A stretch of DNA of 64,000 nucleotides from Sialis fuliginosa (lineage: Eukaryota; Arthropoda; Insecta; Megaloptera; Sialidae), in NCBI GenBank assembly GCA_961205875.1, contig OY540812.1, forward strand, positions 24,127,098 through 24,191,097, in the 5' to 3' direction. The notes under the pieces are model-generated. The model did no database searches and was not told the DNA's origin. It saw only the letters and a list, made by a program, of their open reading frames with translations. The position numbers and the translations under genes are program-made. How positions within the stretch are numbered: the first letter of the stretch is position 1; every line of letters starts with the position of its first letter. This document shows, piece after piece, positions 12,704 through 25,341 of this stretch.

Positions 12704-13495
12704 AATAATAACCATTATTAATGTAAAATCTCTCTTCTACAAAGATAACTTTTGTTAACAAATTTAACAAGACAAATATTTAGTATCGCCTTTACTCAGA
12801 TCCTCCGGTCATTGCATACGAGTTTAAATATAAAAATTCTAGATACAACTCTGATGAACGCATCGCTGTATTATAACACCCACAAAACATACATATTATG
12901 TTCCCCACGAACAAAACCGATATCTTAGCATGCTAGAAACATTTAGTAGTAACACAACCACATTTTATTAATTGATCATTTCATCCAAACACACACCACA
13001 ATCTACATATCCAATATTCGTGAATGAAACACATGACCTTTAACGTGGTGTCACGTACCGCTGATGACTAATGAGCGGACATGTATAAGTAATCACAAAC
13101 ACGCGGCTAACGCGCTACCCACTGAGTGTGACAGACTGTGGGACCAGCGGTGGTGACTCGTCTGTAATTTGTAAACGTTTGTCATTTTTAATTATCTACA
13201 TGCATGTATGATACGTACAAATATTGTACAACATCGATAATCCAAACTAAAAAAAGTAAAATTATACCTTGTTTTTAAAAAGGTACTTACAATATGCAGT
13301 GGTGTCGCTAGGAAGGGGAGGGGGTGACACTTAAAAGGGTGACACCCGTCTCATATGTTAAAAAATAAAGCATATTAACCTCTTTTTTATTTATTTAAAA
13401 TGGCAATCGTTTATAAGAAATAGAGCCCATTGATATTTTTTGTCGTTTAAAGTTCACGAGGGGTGACACTCGCATAATGTGAAAAAATAGAACTT
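12704..13495. other. Intergenic DNA, no gene seen
   Basis: A less AT-rich patch at about 13030-13165 has no recognised repeat or reading frame. At about 13310-13345 and 13455-13475 a GGGGTGACAC motif occurs in the same orientation, probably a remnant of another element. Confidence 0.35.
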
Positions 13496-14040
13496 CCCGA
13501 GCAGAAATTTGTTACGGCAAGCCAGAATACAGTCAGGGCCGGATCAGGCTCTATTACGGAAAGCCCTATTCAGGCATTCAGATGTGAACCTGATCAGGTT
13601 CTGATAAGGAATGATCTATTAAGGCATTCCCGATCAGGTTCGGATAAGGAGAATTGTATTTCAACCCTCTTAAGGCATTCTATGTCTTAACTCATCCAGC
13701 CCTGATACGATTAACCGTATTAAGGCATCCCATGTTTTAACTTATCCGGGCCTGATATGGTTGCTTGATTTTGACCATATTAAGATATTCCATGTTTGAT
13801 ATAACAGTGGAAAAAATTACGTATCCTGATTGAACGGGACTCCCCCCGATGTTTTTTTTTAAATTTAGTAACCTGATCAGGCACCAATAGAACTGCCCGA
13901 TCAGGGACGGATTTGATTAATCAGTTCAGAGTTGGATCCGGCCAACCCTAGTCATGATAAGGTCCAGATCAGGAAAACCTGATCCTGTACGGCTGGCCGG
14001 ATCCGACCCGGACTCCAGCCTTAACAAATTTCTGCTCGGG
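13496..14040. mobile_element. Inverted-repeat element with many GATCAGG / TAAGGCATTC motifs, 545 bp
   Basis: The tips are CCCGAGCAGAAATTTGTTA and its near-exact inverted partner TTAACAAATTTCTGCTCGGG. The interior is unusually G+C-rich for this window and contains repeated GATCAGG, GATAAGG and TTAAGGCATTC/TTAAGGCATCC units in both halves. No reading frame of note; TSD unclear. Confidence 0.65.
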
Positions 14041-15392
14041 TTACCATATTTGAAGGGGGACTTCCTTGACGTCACTGACGATGTATAAGTTGTTCAGAAG
14101 CCAAAACGACTACTTTCGCTGCTTTATTCTTTCTATTATGTTTTTATATTTCCATATAGGTATGTAAAAAAATTTTGTTAAATAATAAAATTAGAATATT
14201 TATTTGTAAATACTATAGTCAATTAGAAAACACTACAGTATTAATGCTTAATGGTTAAGATTTCAATTGATCAATGTTGCGTACTACTGATCTTGTTGAT
14301 TACTTCTGTTATATTATGTTCCAAAGATAAACTCTGCAATTTTATTGTGTACATATTATATATATTTAACAGAACAGCATCCAAACAAGTTTTCTAATAC
14401 CTATACCTTCGATTTAAAAATTGCGTGACAACAGTAAATTATCAACACAAAACAAATCTAAGAACTACCCTAGCATTATTTGCTACTACTATGTTCTACA
14501 GATTCCCACGAATTTGGAGGGTAGAACAATGTGCTATGATTTACCATTTTTTTTCACAAAACTCAAAATAATAACACACAAATGTAAGTAAATAAGTATC
14601 GTTTATGATTAAACTGAAACACGAAATTATTGAAGAATGGTATAAAAGAAATATACATTTTGCTAGATTCCTAGTAGTAATTTGAATAAATCAGTTTAAG
14701 TTGTGGTAATATTTTTAAGGATTTACACATTATCATACTTAATTAATATTCCTTTGTTATGTAAACATACAATTGAAGAATACATTTTTTAAACCATATT
14801 GTTTCCTTAGAAATATTAATAATAATAATAATAAATATAAAAATTTCAACATCAACCATTCTTTTTTCCAAAGCTTACTTGACTTGACTCGAGTAATTGT
14901 TATAATTTTGGCTTAAGCCAACTTTATTTAGTTTTTCATGGCAATTGTGATTTTTATTTAATAATGAATAAAATGCGTTGTTTTGTTCCCTCGCGAAAAA
15001 TTTTTGGGCACATGTTTATATAAACTTTTTTTCTTGAAATATTTTTCTCGATCAACTGTGCAAGTTTGTTCCACCTGATATGACTCATCCTGTATGGTAA
15101 TTAAAATGTTCGTTATTTATTGTCACTAACATCAAACATAAAAATAATTAGGTACTTAACTGATTCTTAAAATAAAATAAAGTAAATATGAGATCTGTAG
15201 GGTTTGTACATTCTGAAAGATCAAAAATTTATACAGCTTTTATCATGTTTTAGTTCAATTTCAGGTTCCTGCGGTTGTAATATATAATTATACATTAAAC
15301 ATTTATGTTTACTTATCTTTTATATGAATTATTTTTGATAAGATATTGACTTTTTGTATATTGAATTTTTTTAAATTATATTACTATTGTAT
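14041..15392. other. Intergenic DNA, no gene seen
   Basis: AT-rich; a short AAT trinucleotide run at about 14815-14835. Nothing else recognised. Confidence 0.35.
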
Positions 15393-16047
15393 CAGGGACT
15401 TCAACCGGAATTTGTTTATGCTTCGGGTTCAAATATTAATTTTGGTTCGGGTTTAGGTTTGGGTTCAGCATGGTGTAAACTATTTGGGTTTAAAACTCGT
15501 TATTTTTTCTGGGTTCAGGTTCGGATTCGAGTTCAAGTTTGTAAATGGATGAAAATTATTTTGTTAGAAAAAAAATTATAATTAATAAATAAACCATTTT
15601 CTGAAGAAGAAAAAACATTAATAGCCTTTCAAATATGGCTGGAAATAAGACCAAAAAATAAAATTTCCTACATTTTAAATATTGTAATCTCTACTTTTCA
15701 GATTTTTTTTTCAAATTGTTAATTCAGTTATGGAATTAAAAAAGAAAGTAAAAAATACTCAAATTTTAGTAGTGGACTTGATAACTCGCAGTATACCATA
15801 AAATTTAAACAGATTTCCAGTTAGTACATTTTATATTGTCTTTAAAAAAACATTGGAGAAAAATATTAAAAATAATTTATTGAACCTTTTAAAAATATAT
15901 GGTTAAACCTGTAACCATAAAAAGGTTCGGATTCAGATTCAGGTTCGTTGACTTTGAAATATAGCGGTTCGGTTCGGGTTCAGGTTAATGAAAAATACGG
16001 GTTTTTCGGGTTTCGGGTTCGGATTCGAGTTCAGGTTCAAGTCTCTG
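15393..16047. mobile_element. hAT-like element with GGTTCGG/GGTTCAGG motif clusters
   Basis: Tips CAGGGACTTCAACC and, on the opposite strand, CAGAGACTTGAACC. Each end has a cluster of direct GGGTTC / GGTTCGG / GATTCGAGTTCA units (15405-15540 and 15925-16040). The interior is AT-rich. The 8-bp flanks do not match clearly. The 64-residue frame at 15387-15581 is just the motif cluster read as protein. Confidence 0.5.
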
Positions 16048-17219
16048 ATATTTATGAATAATGGTTGAACCTAGGTATTTATCTCGGTTTTCACAAAATC
16101 TGAATAAGAATTCAATAAATTTTATACATCAGGTTATGTTGGTTTGGATAACATAAATCCTTAATTAACAAATTCTGAACAAACACAATAAACTAAAACT
16201 ATTTTTCGGTTAGTTATCTCTACACCTGCTCCTATTCAGACGCGTGCACACACATATTGCACCTTGCGTTGTGCCCATCTTCATTTGTACTCTGTATCGT
16301 CAATTCATGTTTTGTCTTTGCCAGTGTCAGGTAACGTGCTTTTATAATGCTGGCAGGTGCTAATCTATGTTATATATTATACCAAGGCATATAGGGTTTG
16401 TGGCTTTTACAGTGACGGACTGGAAATACATTTTTTATAAGTCTTTATGAAATTACATTAAAAGTTATTTCGGAAAAAGTTAAATCGGAAAAATAACAAT
16501 TATTAAATCAACACTGTATGTTTTTTAGTCTGTTACAGACTTCTAGCTAATGAGGCGTTTGACCTATAGATATCTTAGATTTTGCATAATTATAGTAAAT
16601 GGTGGACCAAGAATATACCTGCGTTATTAAAATGAAATCTTATGTTTTTAGTGTTTTTTAAGTGGAGCAAAAAGGTACCTACCCAAATTTTATTTTATTT
16701 TATCGCAGCGAGTGGTGTATGAAATGAAAACTGACAATTCAAAGAATTTAAATATGAGAACGTTTTGTTATTATTAAAATAAAATTTTTAGAAAATCGAA
16801 AAAATTATCTATAATAAGTAATAGTGAAAAAAATGGAATATGTATAATAGTGCTGAGATTAGGGGAAAATTTTTTTGTTTTTTTCAAAAATAATTCAAAT
16901 TTATAATATATAAATACTTAATTAGGTATAGTAAATTTGGAGTCAACTATTTTCTAATAGAGGAATTATTAAATATACTAATGGAAAACGGAGAAACTAT
17001 GGTTTCTTATTTCTTAGTCACTTGAACGAAATATATACACCTTCACCACAATAAAACAATGTCACTCGACACAAGTTTCAATTTCACATGAAATCCCCAT
17101 CAGCTGTAGAATTTCAATTTATCCATTCATTTTTAAAATAATACAGATGGATAATAAAATAATGTGTAAAAATTATAATCCACTTTAAACAAAAGTTCTA
17201 GAGAATATTACTACATAGA
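16048..17219. other. Intergenic DNA, no gene seen
   Basis: AT-rich with a less AT-rich patch near 16220-16350. Nothing recognised as a gene. Confidence 0.3.
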
Positions 17220-17670
17220 TCCGTGCCAAAATTAGCAATACGAAACACTTATGGTATCACTTCGGTGTCCGTCCGTCCGTCCGTGTGTTGAAATTTTAGC
17301 ACAGAGATAGAGTGTGGTGGCTCAATTATAGTGAAGTATAAAAAGTTGAATTTTGATTCTGGAGATAAATTAGGAAATGGAAAAAAAATTCAAGGGCATC
17401 GTTTAGGGTGTCAAATGAAAGCTTATTACTTTTTACTTTCTTATACCATAAGAAAGTAAAAATTAACGCCAGAATTGTTAAAATTCGTTAAGCCATTCGC
17501 GAGAAAAATGTTGATCGTGTAATTTTGTAATTGTTATAATTTTCTTGTTTATAACTTGCGAAAAAAAATTTTTCACGGCCGAAAATCGGGAAAATCTATT
17601 TTATCAAAAAATCTATAACAAAACCCACTTTACAGCTCAAAAAAAAACGATTTTAGATGTTTAGTAGCCA
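17220..17670 (+). repeat. Fragment of the CCGTGCCAAA-type repeat
   Basis: Shares CCGTGCCAAA, ACACTTATGG, GTTGAATTTTGATTCTGG and AGGGTGTCAAATGAAA with the element in PGM2 intron 5 (56097-56713). Contains a short CCGT tandem run at about 17270-17284. Boundaries are approximate. Confidence 0.5.
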
Positions 17671-18385
17671 ACTTGGAAAAATTCAAGCTCAAATAAAACA
17701 AAACTGATAAACAGAAAATTTGAAAAATTGGGATTTCGACTATGCTCAACCAATACTACAATGCTATATAGGTCGCTTTTTTGGTACCTCGCACTTTTTT
17801 GTGTGGCTGTGTAATTAATAATATACATAAAAAATATTTTTGTAGCCACAACAGATTATTTTAATATGTTATTAAAAGATAAAATACATAGAACTATGTA
17901 TGTATAAATATGTGTAATGTACATTTTAAACTTCAACTAATTTAAATATACACCATTATTTCAAACTGAGGCATAAGTTATTAGTTATTCAAGAGTAAAA
18001 AGACCACATCTTCAGCTGGTAGATTGAATCACGCAAGGGCTTAGTTAATGAAGCTGGAAACGCGACACCGACAAAAAGTCTAAAAACAATAAATATAATT
18101 AAAGTAGCATGCAATATCTAGATACAAATACATATACATGTATGTATAGTAAAAATATATAATATAAATCATATGTGCAGATGTTATGTTAATAATAATC
18201 ATGTGTACCATGAATTACGTAATAAGCTACTCTACTTTTAATAAAGCATGCATTTAGTAATGAGCTTCTTTAAATATTTCATATTTACTAATAATTTGTT
18301 AATTTTTTGTATATTTGATTTAGTGGTTAGTACCGTAAAATCTCCAATACAATTCGCACAATTCTTACTCATCTAGTCCGAAAAT
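17671..18385. other. Intergenic DNA, no gene seen
   Basis: AT-rich; TATG/TACA runs at about 18130-18150. Nothing recognised. Confidence 0.3.
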
Positions 18386-18942
18386 TATTTTTATTAAAAT
18401 AATTTTAATTTTTTATAATTATTTATAAAAAAGTTATAACATAGGTATTAATACTTTTAAAGATATAAATTTTTAAGTGCAGTTTCCTATACGGGCTCGT
18501 CACTTTGCGCTGCACTTAAAAATTTATATCTTAAGTATTAAGAGTAAACTAACTATAGCCAAACGGAATTATCTTCAGAATAAAATAAGCTATAACATAT
18601 ATTTTTTTCAAAAAAATCAAAGCATGATTATTTGTTGAAATTTTCATTTTTGTTTTTATTTTTTATAAAAAATATAGACAAATTGATATTTTGTATCAAA
18701 AAGATTTTCTTTATAATATCCTGTATTGTCGATCAAAAAGCTATCTTGATAATTTTGCATAAAATGTAGTTTTTAAGATATTTGGCATTAAAAATAATTC
18801 AATATTTTCTATAAATAATTATAAAAAATTAAAATTAAACTGGAACATATCCTTACAAAAGCCTTTAAAACATATTGTAAATTCATAAAAATCTTCGAGG
18901 TTGATCTGTAAAGTGATTTTTTATTTATGGAATGACCCTGTA
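18386..18942. repeat. Inverted-repeat region with a tight hairpin
   Basis: An outer pair (about 18395-18432 and 18802-18836) shares AATTTTTTATAATTATTTATA inverted. Inside, 18454-18531 is a second hairpin whose arms read ATAAATTTTTAAGTGCAG and its complement around a G+C-rich loop. The right edge AATGACCCTGTA resembles the tip of a TIR element. Class unknown. Confidence 0.45.
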
Positions 18943-19449
18943 GTAATAAAATTAAAATTAAATAATTAATATAATATTATTTGTAACTATTTTAGATATG
19001 TTATACTGCATAAGTAAATCACGCCGATAAGGAAGATTAAATACAATTGACATGCCATTAATGATTTCAAGGATTAGCTGGGTTACGTGGGAGTATTGGT
19101 GTCTGTAAGGTGCCAGCTTAGTGGCGGTTAATCCGGAACCGGTGTCACATTAGCGGGACATTTCTACAAGCGTGCATTCGATGGGGCTACATATGTACGT
19201 ACGTACGAATGTATATTATAAAGTATATATAAATTACTTACCAGTAGCGCACCTAAAAAGTTAAATCTTCTCTACTATAATATTCGAATCGTTTAGTTAA
19301 TGTTAAAAATTGTATGCATTCGAATTCATATTTATGTGTATTATATTTAAAAGTTAAATTAAAATTAATAATGTACACTTATTGATATTTATAACAAAAC
19401 AATAACAATCTTAATTATCTTTACATGTTCAAAATATTTCCAATGATCA
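18943..19449. other. Intergenic DNA with a less AT-rich patch
   Basis: The patch 19075-19190 stands out from its surroundings; no frame, RNA gene or repeat was recognised in it. ACGT-rich dyads follow at 19193-19207. Confidence 0.3.
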
Positions 19450-19797
19450 AACAATTTTGACAATTTCAATCTAAAACTAAATTTTTCTGTTATGCGAAAC
19501 GTCAAAATAAAATTAGCAATTGTAAAAAACAAATAAAGATTCTTTAAAGCAAATTGAGATAAATCTTAGTAAGGAAATATTTTAAAACAAACGTTGTGGT
19601 GACCTATATTATAGAAAATTGAATGCTCTACAAAAAAGATTCTATAAAATTTTCACGTAACATGTTTCTTTCCTGAGATATCTTAAAAAAAAAATATTTT
19701 ACATATGATTTTAATAATTTTGAAATGTAACCGTCCTCAAGCCAGACCCAACCAACCAAGTTTCATTAATATCGGTTCAATGGTTCATGAGTTATGA
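19450..19797 (+). repeat. Dispersed unclassified repeat, copy C (partial)
   Basis: Shares TTTCAATCTAAAACTAAATTT, GACCTATATTATAG, CTGAGATATCTT and GTTCATGAGTTATG with the copy at 6779-7512, then breaks off. Both termini of the family are missing. Confidence 0.55.
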
Positions 19798-20149
19798 CGT
19801 CACCCAATAATGTCAATATTTAGCCCCCTCGAAATCATGAAACTTTTGTCTAAAACATTTTTTCTGAAAATTCATTATTTTGTAAATAATCCGCTAGAAA
19901 GTTTTCCACCACGTTATGTAAAAATTATTGCGCCATGATGTGAACAAGATTGGGGAACACTTCTCTACCACACAATCTGATAAAGTTGGTACGAAAGTTT
20001 AATAGTTTAATATTTGTCAATAAATTGAATTACGCTTTATTTCAAAAAATATAACTAGGAATAAATGCTATTTTCATAGATAACTGAATTATTCATACAT
20101 ACCTATTATTAAAAAAACTAAATTTATTATTTTTTGGTCAATTCATAAA

Positions 20150-20550
20150 AGATACAAAAAAAGAATAGAACATAAATTATAGAAAATAACGTTCTCTACA
20201 ACTTTTATTATACATATTTTTTTCTGTTATAAACCTATTGAAATAAAATTTAAAAACAAAATATTATTTCCTTACGCATTTTTTTAAATATATAAATATA
20301 ACACGTTATAGATAGTAATATTCTTTATAACTTGTATCTAAAATATTTTTTTCTAATACGTGCCGTTTAAAAAATAATTCGTAAAATTAAAAAACTAAAG
20401 AAAATCAATTATTTCCTAAAAAAAATTTGGGGGGGAAAAATGAACAGAACATAAATTATAGATAAGAGCATTTTCTATAACTTTAATCTAAGACATTTTT
20501 TTCTACTGCGCACCGTTTCAAAAATAATTCGAAAAACACCATTTTCGTTT
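20150..20550 (+). repeat. Three degenerate repeats of about 145 bp
   Basis: Near 20165, 20300 and 20440 similar segments recur: a GAACATAAATTATAGA-like block, then TTCT(A/C)TAACTT, then ATTTTTTTCT followed by GTGCCGTTT or GCACCGTTT and AAATAATTCG. The first unit is the most divergent. Could be an old satellite or a multiplied element arm. Confidence 0.45.
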
Positions 20551-20589
20551 TAGTGATGGTTTTCAAAAATAGGAGGTGCACATCTAGAG

Positions 20590-20615
20590 TATATAAGAAG
20601 TAGAGCGCTCACAGT
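20590..20615 (+). promoter_or_regulatory. TATA plus initiator-like pair
   Basis: TATATAAG at 20590 is followed about 20-25 bases later by TCACAGTC, resembling an arthropod initiator. No downstream coding frame was found, so this could be the promoter of a noncoding or small transcript, or chance. Confidence 0.22.
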
Positions 20616-21915
20616 CACACACGCAGACACAGATAAATACAGACGTCATTGAGATAATGGTCGTACGTGATTCAGGGACCCTCAATACGTGTAATTCCGT
20701 TAAAATCTCGAGTTCGAATTTTTTCATAATCACTATACTTTATTATACAGTACATTTCATGTATGTATAAAAATGTAAAAAGAGATATAAACAAGAGAAC
20801 AATAAAACATGTGATAAAACTACATAAAATGAATGAAATAAATTATAAAATATTCAAAATATAAAAATAACGTTTAAAATACAAGATAGTAAAGGTAGCG
20901 TGTGATTCTAATTAATAAATTCGTTAATGCTATAGTTGTTTTTTTCGTTCGTCATATAGTAAATACCCAGAAACCAAGAATAACTATTTAATAAATTTTA
21001 TAAATAACGCTAACGCAATACTTTGTATTCATAACTAATATAGTCGTTTACTCTGTGACATTGTCACAGATTAGAAAGATGTCACATCAGATAAATTAAT
21101 CCGGTATCAGGAAATGTGGCATGAAATGTTGGTTGAAACGTTGACACATCACACAGAATACATGAAGGGGCAGAGGAGAAATAACAACGCTATATAAGAG
21201 GATTATGCCGGTCGTGTTTAACTGACAGATATTCTTTTAGAGGATTTTATATTTTATGTAACTATTTATAGATCAGATTTTATAAGTACTGATAAAGAGA
21301 ATATTGTAGATTAAACGATTTTAATGTAGATGTTGTATATGAAATGGTGCGTGTGATTATTGAAATTTGTATAAGGGAAATGCAGCTTATATCCAAAAGC
21401 CAAAAATCATACGAAAATCATTCGTAAAGTCAACGTTACCTTCGTAAAATATTCATGTTTATGATACACATTAACCCTTTACATAAAGAAATAGGTAATA
21501 ATCACAATTAGTTATTCGTCCGATATTATACCATACCTTTGCGTTTAACGTTAATCTCGGTTATTATAAACTGTAGAGTTAAAAATAATCATATATCAAG
21601 ATAGACGTGAAATGCATGGAGATTTCCTAAACGGTTAAAGATAAAGATTCGGTTAAATGAGATGAATTACATATTTGTAAGGAATGAGTGAGTATTACTA
21701 CATCAAAAAATATTCTGTGTGGTTTAAAATATACCCAAAAATCTGAAAAAATTTTAAATGGCTATAACTTTTTTATCAAAGTAGATACATAGGTAGGTTT
21801 CTTAAAGCACTTTTTTGTGTAGAATTGATTGGTGTATTTAGATTTTTTATTATCACTTTTAGTTTCCGAGTTATAAGCCCTAACTTGATATTTTCTTATG
21901 GGCCACTAAGTTAAC
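20616..21915. other. Intergenic DNA, no gene seen
   Basis: Apart from the TATA-like site, I recognise nothing coding or repetitive here. Confidence 0.3.
21191..21198 (+). promoter_or_regulatory. TATA-box-like TATATAAG
   Basis: Sits at the right edge of a less AT-rich stretch (about 21060-21235). No clear initiator and no downstream gene; chance occurrence is quite possible. Confidence 0.18.
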
Positions 21916-23755
21916 TATAGCATAGATGTCCAATCTATCAAGGGCCGCACATACAATTTTTGTGTGCTTACGAAAGAAAAACTGCTCAGAAACAGTGAGT
22001 AGCGTAGGGACGCTGCGCCTCCGAACACTGAAAATAGCACCACCCTGTTATAATTGAAGACCCTATTTTTCGTTGTCATTACAATTTTTCCGCCCCTCAA
22101 ACTTACTTTTGCACCATCTTTCAATTTCTGAAGACCTATTTCTTGTGTCAATTTTTAATCCTGATAATGTTATTCAAACCTATTTTGCCGCTCTCCTAAG
22201 TTTAACGCCCTCGCTGAGGGCCGAATTCGCTAACCCCTAGCTACTGATGTTTCCATTGTTTTGTTCAGACAGAGCTATTAGATGACTTAACAGACTTAAG
22301 TTATTATTTTCAATCTGACTTCTATTATTAACAGACTCCAAAAAAGGAGGATGTTCGAAATTCGGCTGTATATATTTTTTACATATGTTCCGGGCATAAC
22401 TCCGACAAAATGCATAGATTTGGTCCAGTTTGTTTGAACGAGTATACTCCCGAGGTAGTCCCATACAAATTTTATCAGAATCTGACCATTTTTTTGAGGT
22501 CTGTTTTATTTTGATTTTTTAAAGTTTTTAATTTTAATTTTACAAGCTAAATCTGCTAACTAATTCGGATCTTCCAATTCAAGTACCTATAGCTTTTTCT
22601 TTTCATTCAAAAAACATTTTATTTAATTTTTTATTTAAATCGTAGAATCTTTTTAGCATTATGCTATGTGCTATATTCATTATTTTGTATAAGATAGTAA
22701 ATTAATAGTACAGAATCGTAATAAGGGAAAATAAGCTGTCAAAATCCGAACGTTGATTTTGTAATAAAAATTATATATCTTGTGTTGTTAATATTCTGAA
22801 ATATTAAAACTTGTTTTGATTTTAAAATCGTTTTAATCATAGACATAGAGAATGGACCAGGCATCTAACCCAAGAGCAGAGCCGTGTCAAAAGATAGAGA
22901 TAGAAACAGGTTCGGAATATACTAGTCCTTTTTTTCAACAGGAGTGTAACTATTTCATTCTTAGTCCCGAACATTAAAAATATTCATAGATATTATCATA
23001 ATATATTAATCTACTGTTGATTAATATAAGATATTATTATACTATATGTATATAAAGAGGTTAAAATAATTAACGTTATAAAAAATTTTATTTAAAAAAA
23101 GAAACAATTATTGATTTCTAAATAATATAAGTTTCGAATTTTTTTAACCAATTTTAATATCTTGTTCTAATATCAAAAAAAATATTTAAAATTTTGTTAA
23201 GTAAATCTTGTATGTGCTGTTTGTAAGTGCAATCCACCTCATAATTTTGTAGCAACCACATGGGAATTGATTTAAAACTATTTTTTATTAATATATATTT
23301 AATATTTTTGGTAACAAAAATGTTATTTTCCCGGAATATCCGTTCATAATTTTGCAAATTTCTATCACATCAATTGATTTTTTTTTTATTTCCTCGATGA
23401 AATATGAACCATTATAGTATGTTTATTGTGTATATTATTTACTTTTCTAATAAAAAACTTATTGCACAAAAATCACAAGATAGATATACAAAAATATATA
23501 TGATAGAAATACTACCCTGAACTATAGTAAGCTACCAATCAGATTCTTAGAAAAAGAGGTACATTGCATCTCTCTCTCCCTTTTTGAACAGATGTTACAC
23601 CATTGAGTAAATACAGAATGCACTGTCCATTCTCTATGTCTATGGTTTTAATATATTTTTTTAAAGAAGTCGTAAATCGATATTACCTATTTAAAAAAAT
23701 ATATATCCAATAAGGGCCGCACCAAAGATACTCACGGGCCACGGGTTGGACAAGC
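21916..23755. mobile_element. Possible older hAT-like element interrupted by a younger one
   Basis: The left side carries TCAAGGGCCGCAC at about 21940. The right side carries TAAGGGCCGCACC and, on the other strand, GCTTGTCCAACCCGTGGCCC, a tip style seen in many animal hAT elements. The younger element 22838-23644 lies between. Tips and TSD of the outer element are not resolved. Small minus-strand frames here show no transposase motif. Confidence 0.35.
22838..23644. mobile_element. hAT non-autonomous element, CATAGACATAGAG family, long copy (807 bp)
   Basis: TIR CATAGACATAGAGAATGGA is inverted exactly at the right end. A perfect 8-bp TSD gttttaat lies at 22830-22837 and 23645-23652, diagnostic of hAT-type insertion. 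About 550 bp of extra AT-rich interior distinguishes it from the 198-bp relative at 27879. No intact transposase frame. Confidence 0.88.
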
Positions 23756-25168
23756 TTGGACGTGTTTTTTACTCTACTTTATATATGTATATTAATATTT
23801 TTATAATTATAATTGACAATACGTCAACAAAGGCGCGTCTTATATTCAGAACCCACATAACTCACCCCGAATCTTGATAATGATTATGATACATACATAC
23901 AGGCACACAATATTTCTATCAAGTGTTACAGAACCCCCTTCTACTATGAATGTATGTACCTACACGCGGGTAACTTGATCCATGTTTGGCAGATGGTTTT
24001 TCACACACGTTATGATGTGATATTGAACTTTCTCGATCGGTGTATGAAATCGATCCCGCACACCGCGGATTGGATGACCAGCGCTGCTGCACACATGACT
24101 GCTTCTCGTCAGACCGCACCGTGGCTTGACCATCGCGCTCATCTCATATGTGTGTGATACTGGATATTATGTATTTTGTCTTGGGTTCAATATTCAGTCG
24201 AGAAGAAATATCATTTCAAAGTATTGGCTTATTTATATATATTTTATATATAATATATACCTATATATTTTTTAAATGACCTTTTTAGGGTTCCGAAGAA
24301 ACCCTATTAATCTCACTTTGTCGTCCGTCCGTCCGTCCGTCCTTTTGACTCAAAGCTAAATAGCTCGTAAACTATATAAGCTAGAAACTTTAAATTTTTA
24401 CTGAAGATGTAAAATGCCACCCTCTAGTAAAATATTTACAAATTTATTGAATAAATAATTTTTCAGAGGGGGCAATAAGGAGCTAAAGCTAGGTAAAAAA
24501 AATATTTTTTTTAAACCAAGTCATGTGGCACGTTAAAATGTATAACCAAACAAGCGAAATTTGACCGTTTTTCTATTTTTTTTCTAAATCAAAAATGGTG
24601 CCTGTAGGGGGGTTTAAAGCAAATCCAAAAAAATAAAAAAATTGTATACCAAGACATGTGGCATGTCAAAATGTACATCTGAGTTAGTAGAATTTGACCA
24701 TACTTTTTATTTTTTTTCTAACTCAAAAATGGCGCCTGTATGGGGCTAAAAGCAGTATTTTATTCTGCCCCCCCCCCGCCCCTATAGCTCTGTAACTACA
24801 TACTAGGTATGTTTAGACGTCATTTAAAATGCTCTGCTTTTTAGTTATCTAAAATAAAATGGTAAAAATTTAATGTATAAACTAGGTAGAAAGAGCACTT
24901 GTACATGTACTTATGCAGAATGGAAAAACCGCTAAAAGTAAAAAACATTATAAAATTACACGAAAAGTTTTTATATCTTAACCTTTGTGGCATTTAATAT
25001 AGATCCGCTTAAAAGTACGTTTATTATATAGATTTTTACCGCGCGGATTTCAAATATGTCGACCAAAATCAAATCAGACCACCCATTCTAAAGTTACGAC
25101 GCTTTTTCTCCAAAATTTTGAAATAACGGCACTGAAAACTACACACAATTTTTTTATTTTAAATTTCG
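23756..25168. other. Intergenic DNA with simple repeat and open GC-rich patch
   Basis: The patch 23955-24157 is less AT-rich and open on both strands, but none of the frames shows a domain. From about 24284 a repeat begins with GGGTTCCGAAGAAACCC and a CCGT tandem run (24325-24342). AAAATGGCGCCTGTA-type sentences recur twice (about 24592-24607 and 24724-24740), with CATGTGGCA twice upstream, showing an internal duplication. Confidence 0.35.
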
Positions 25169-25341
25169 TTAAGGGCCTAAGCAAACGACGTTTTTATACA
25201 ATCAGGCGAAGCGCGTTAACCGCGCTGAAAAGTTCGTGTGCGAAGGTATACAAGCTGCAAATGTATCACGTTTTAGTTTCGATAAACGCGCGTCGTCTGC
25301 TTGTAAATATAAAAAACGTCGTGTGCATAGGCTCTAAGGTG
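25169..25341. mobile_element. Miniature element with GGGCCTAAGCAAACGACG tip
   Basis: Tips TAAGGGCCTAAGCAAACGAC and, on the opposite strand, TAGAGCCTATGCACACGAC are imperfect inverted repeats. The interior is CG-rich for the window. No coding capacity. Confidence 0.55.

Noticed and set aside
13090..13160. Possible tRNA or SINE head in a less AT-rich patch
   Set aside because: No cloverleaf with a proper T-loop or internal pol III boxes could be folded by eye.
21915..22464. Minus-strand frames that could be a transposase relic
   Set aside because: No recognisable DDE, BED-finger or hATC dimerisation motif; kept only as part of a low-confidence outer element.
24318..24345. CCGTCC tandem repeats as a CRISPR-like or satellite array
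   Set aside because: Only a few 4-bp units without spacers; a simple repeat within a dispersed element, also seen near 17275 and 29640.
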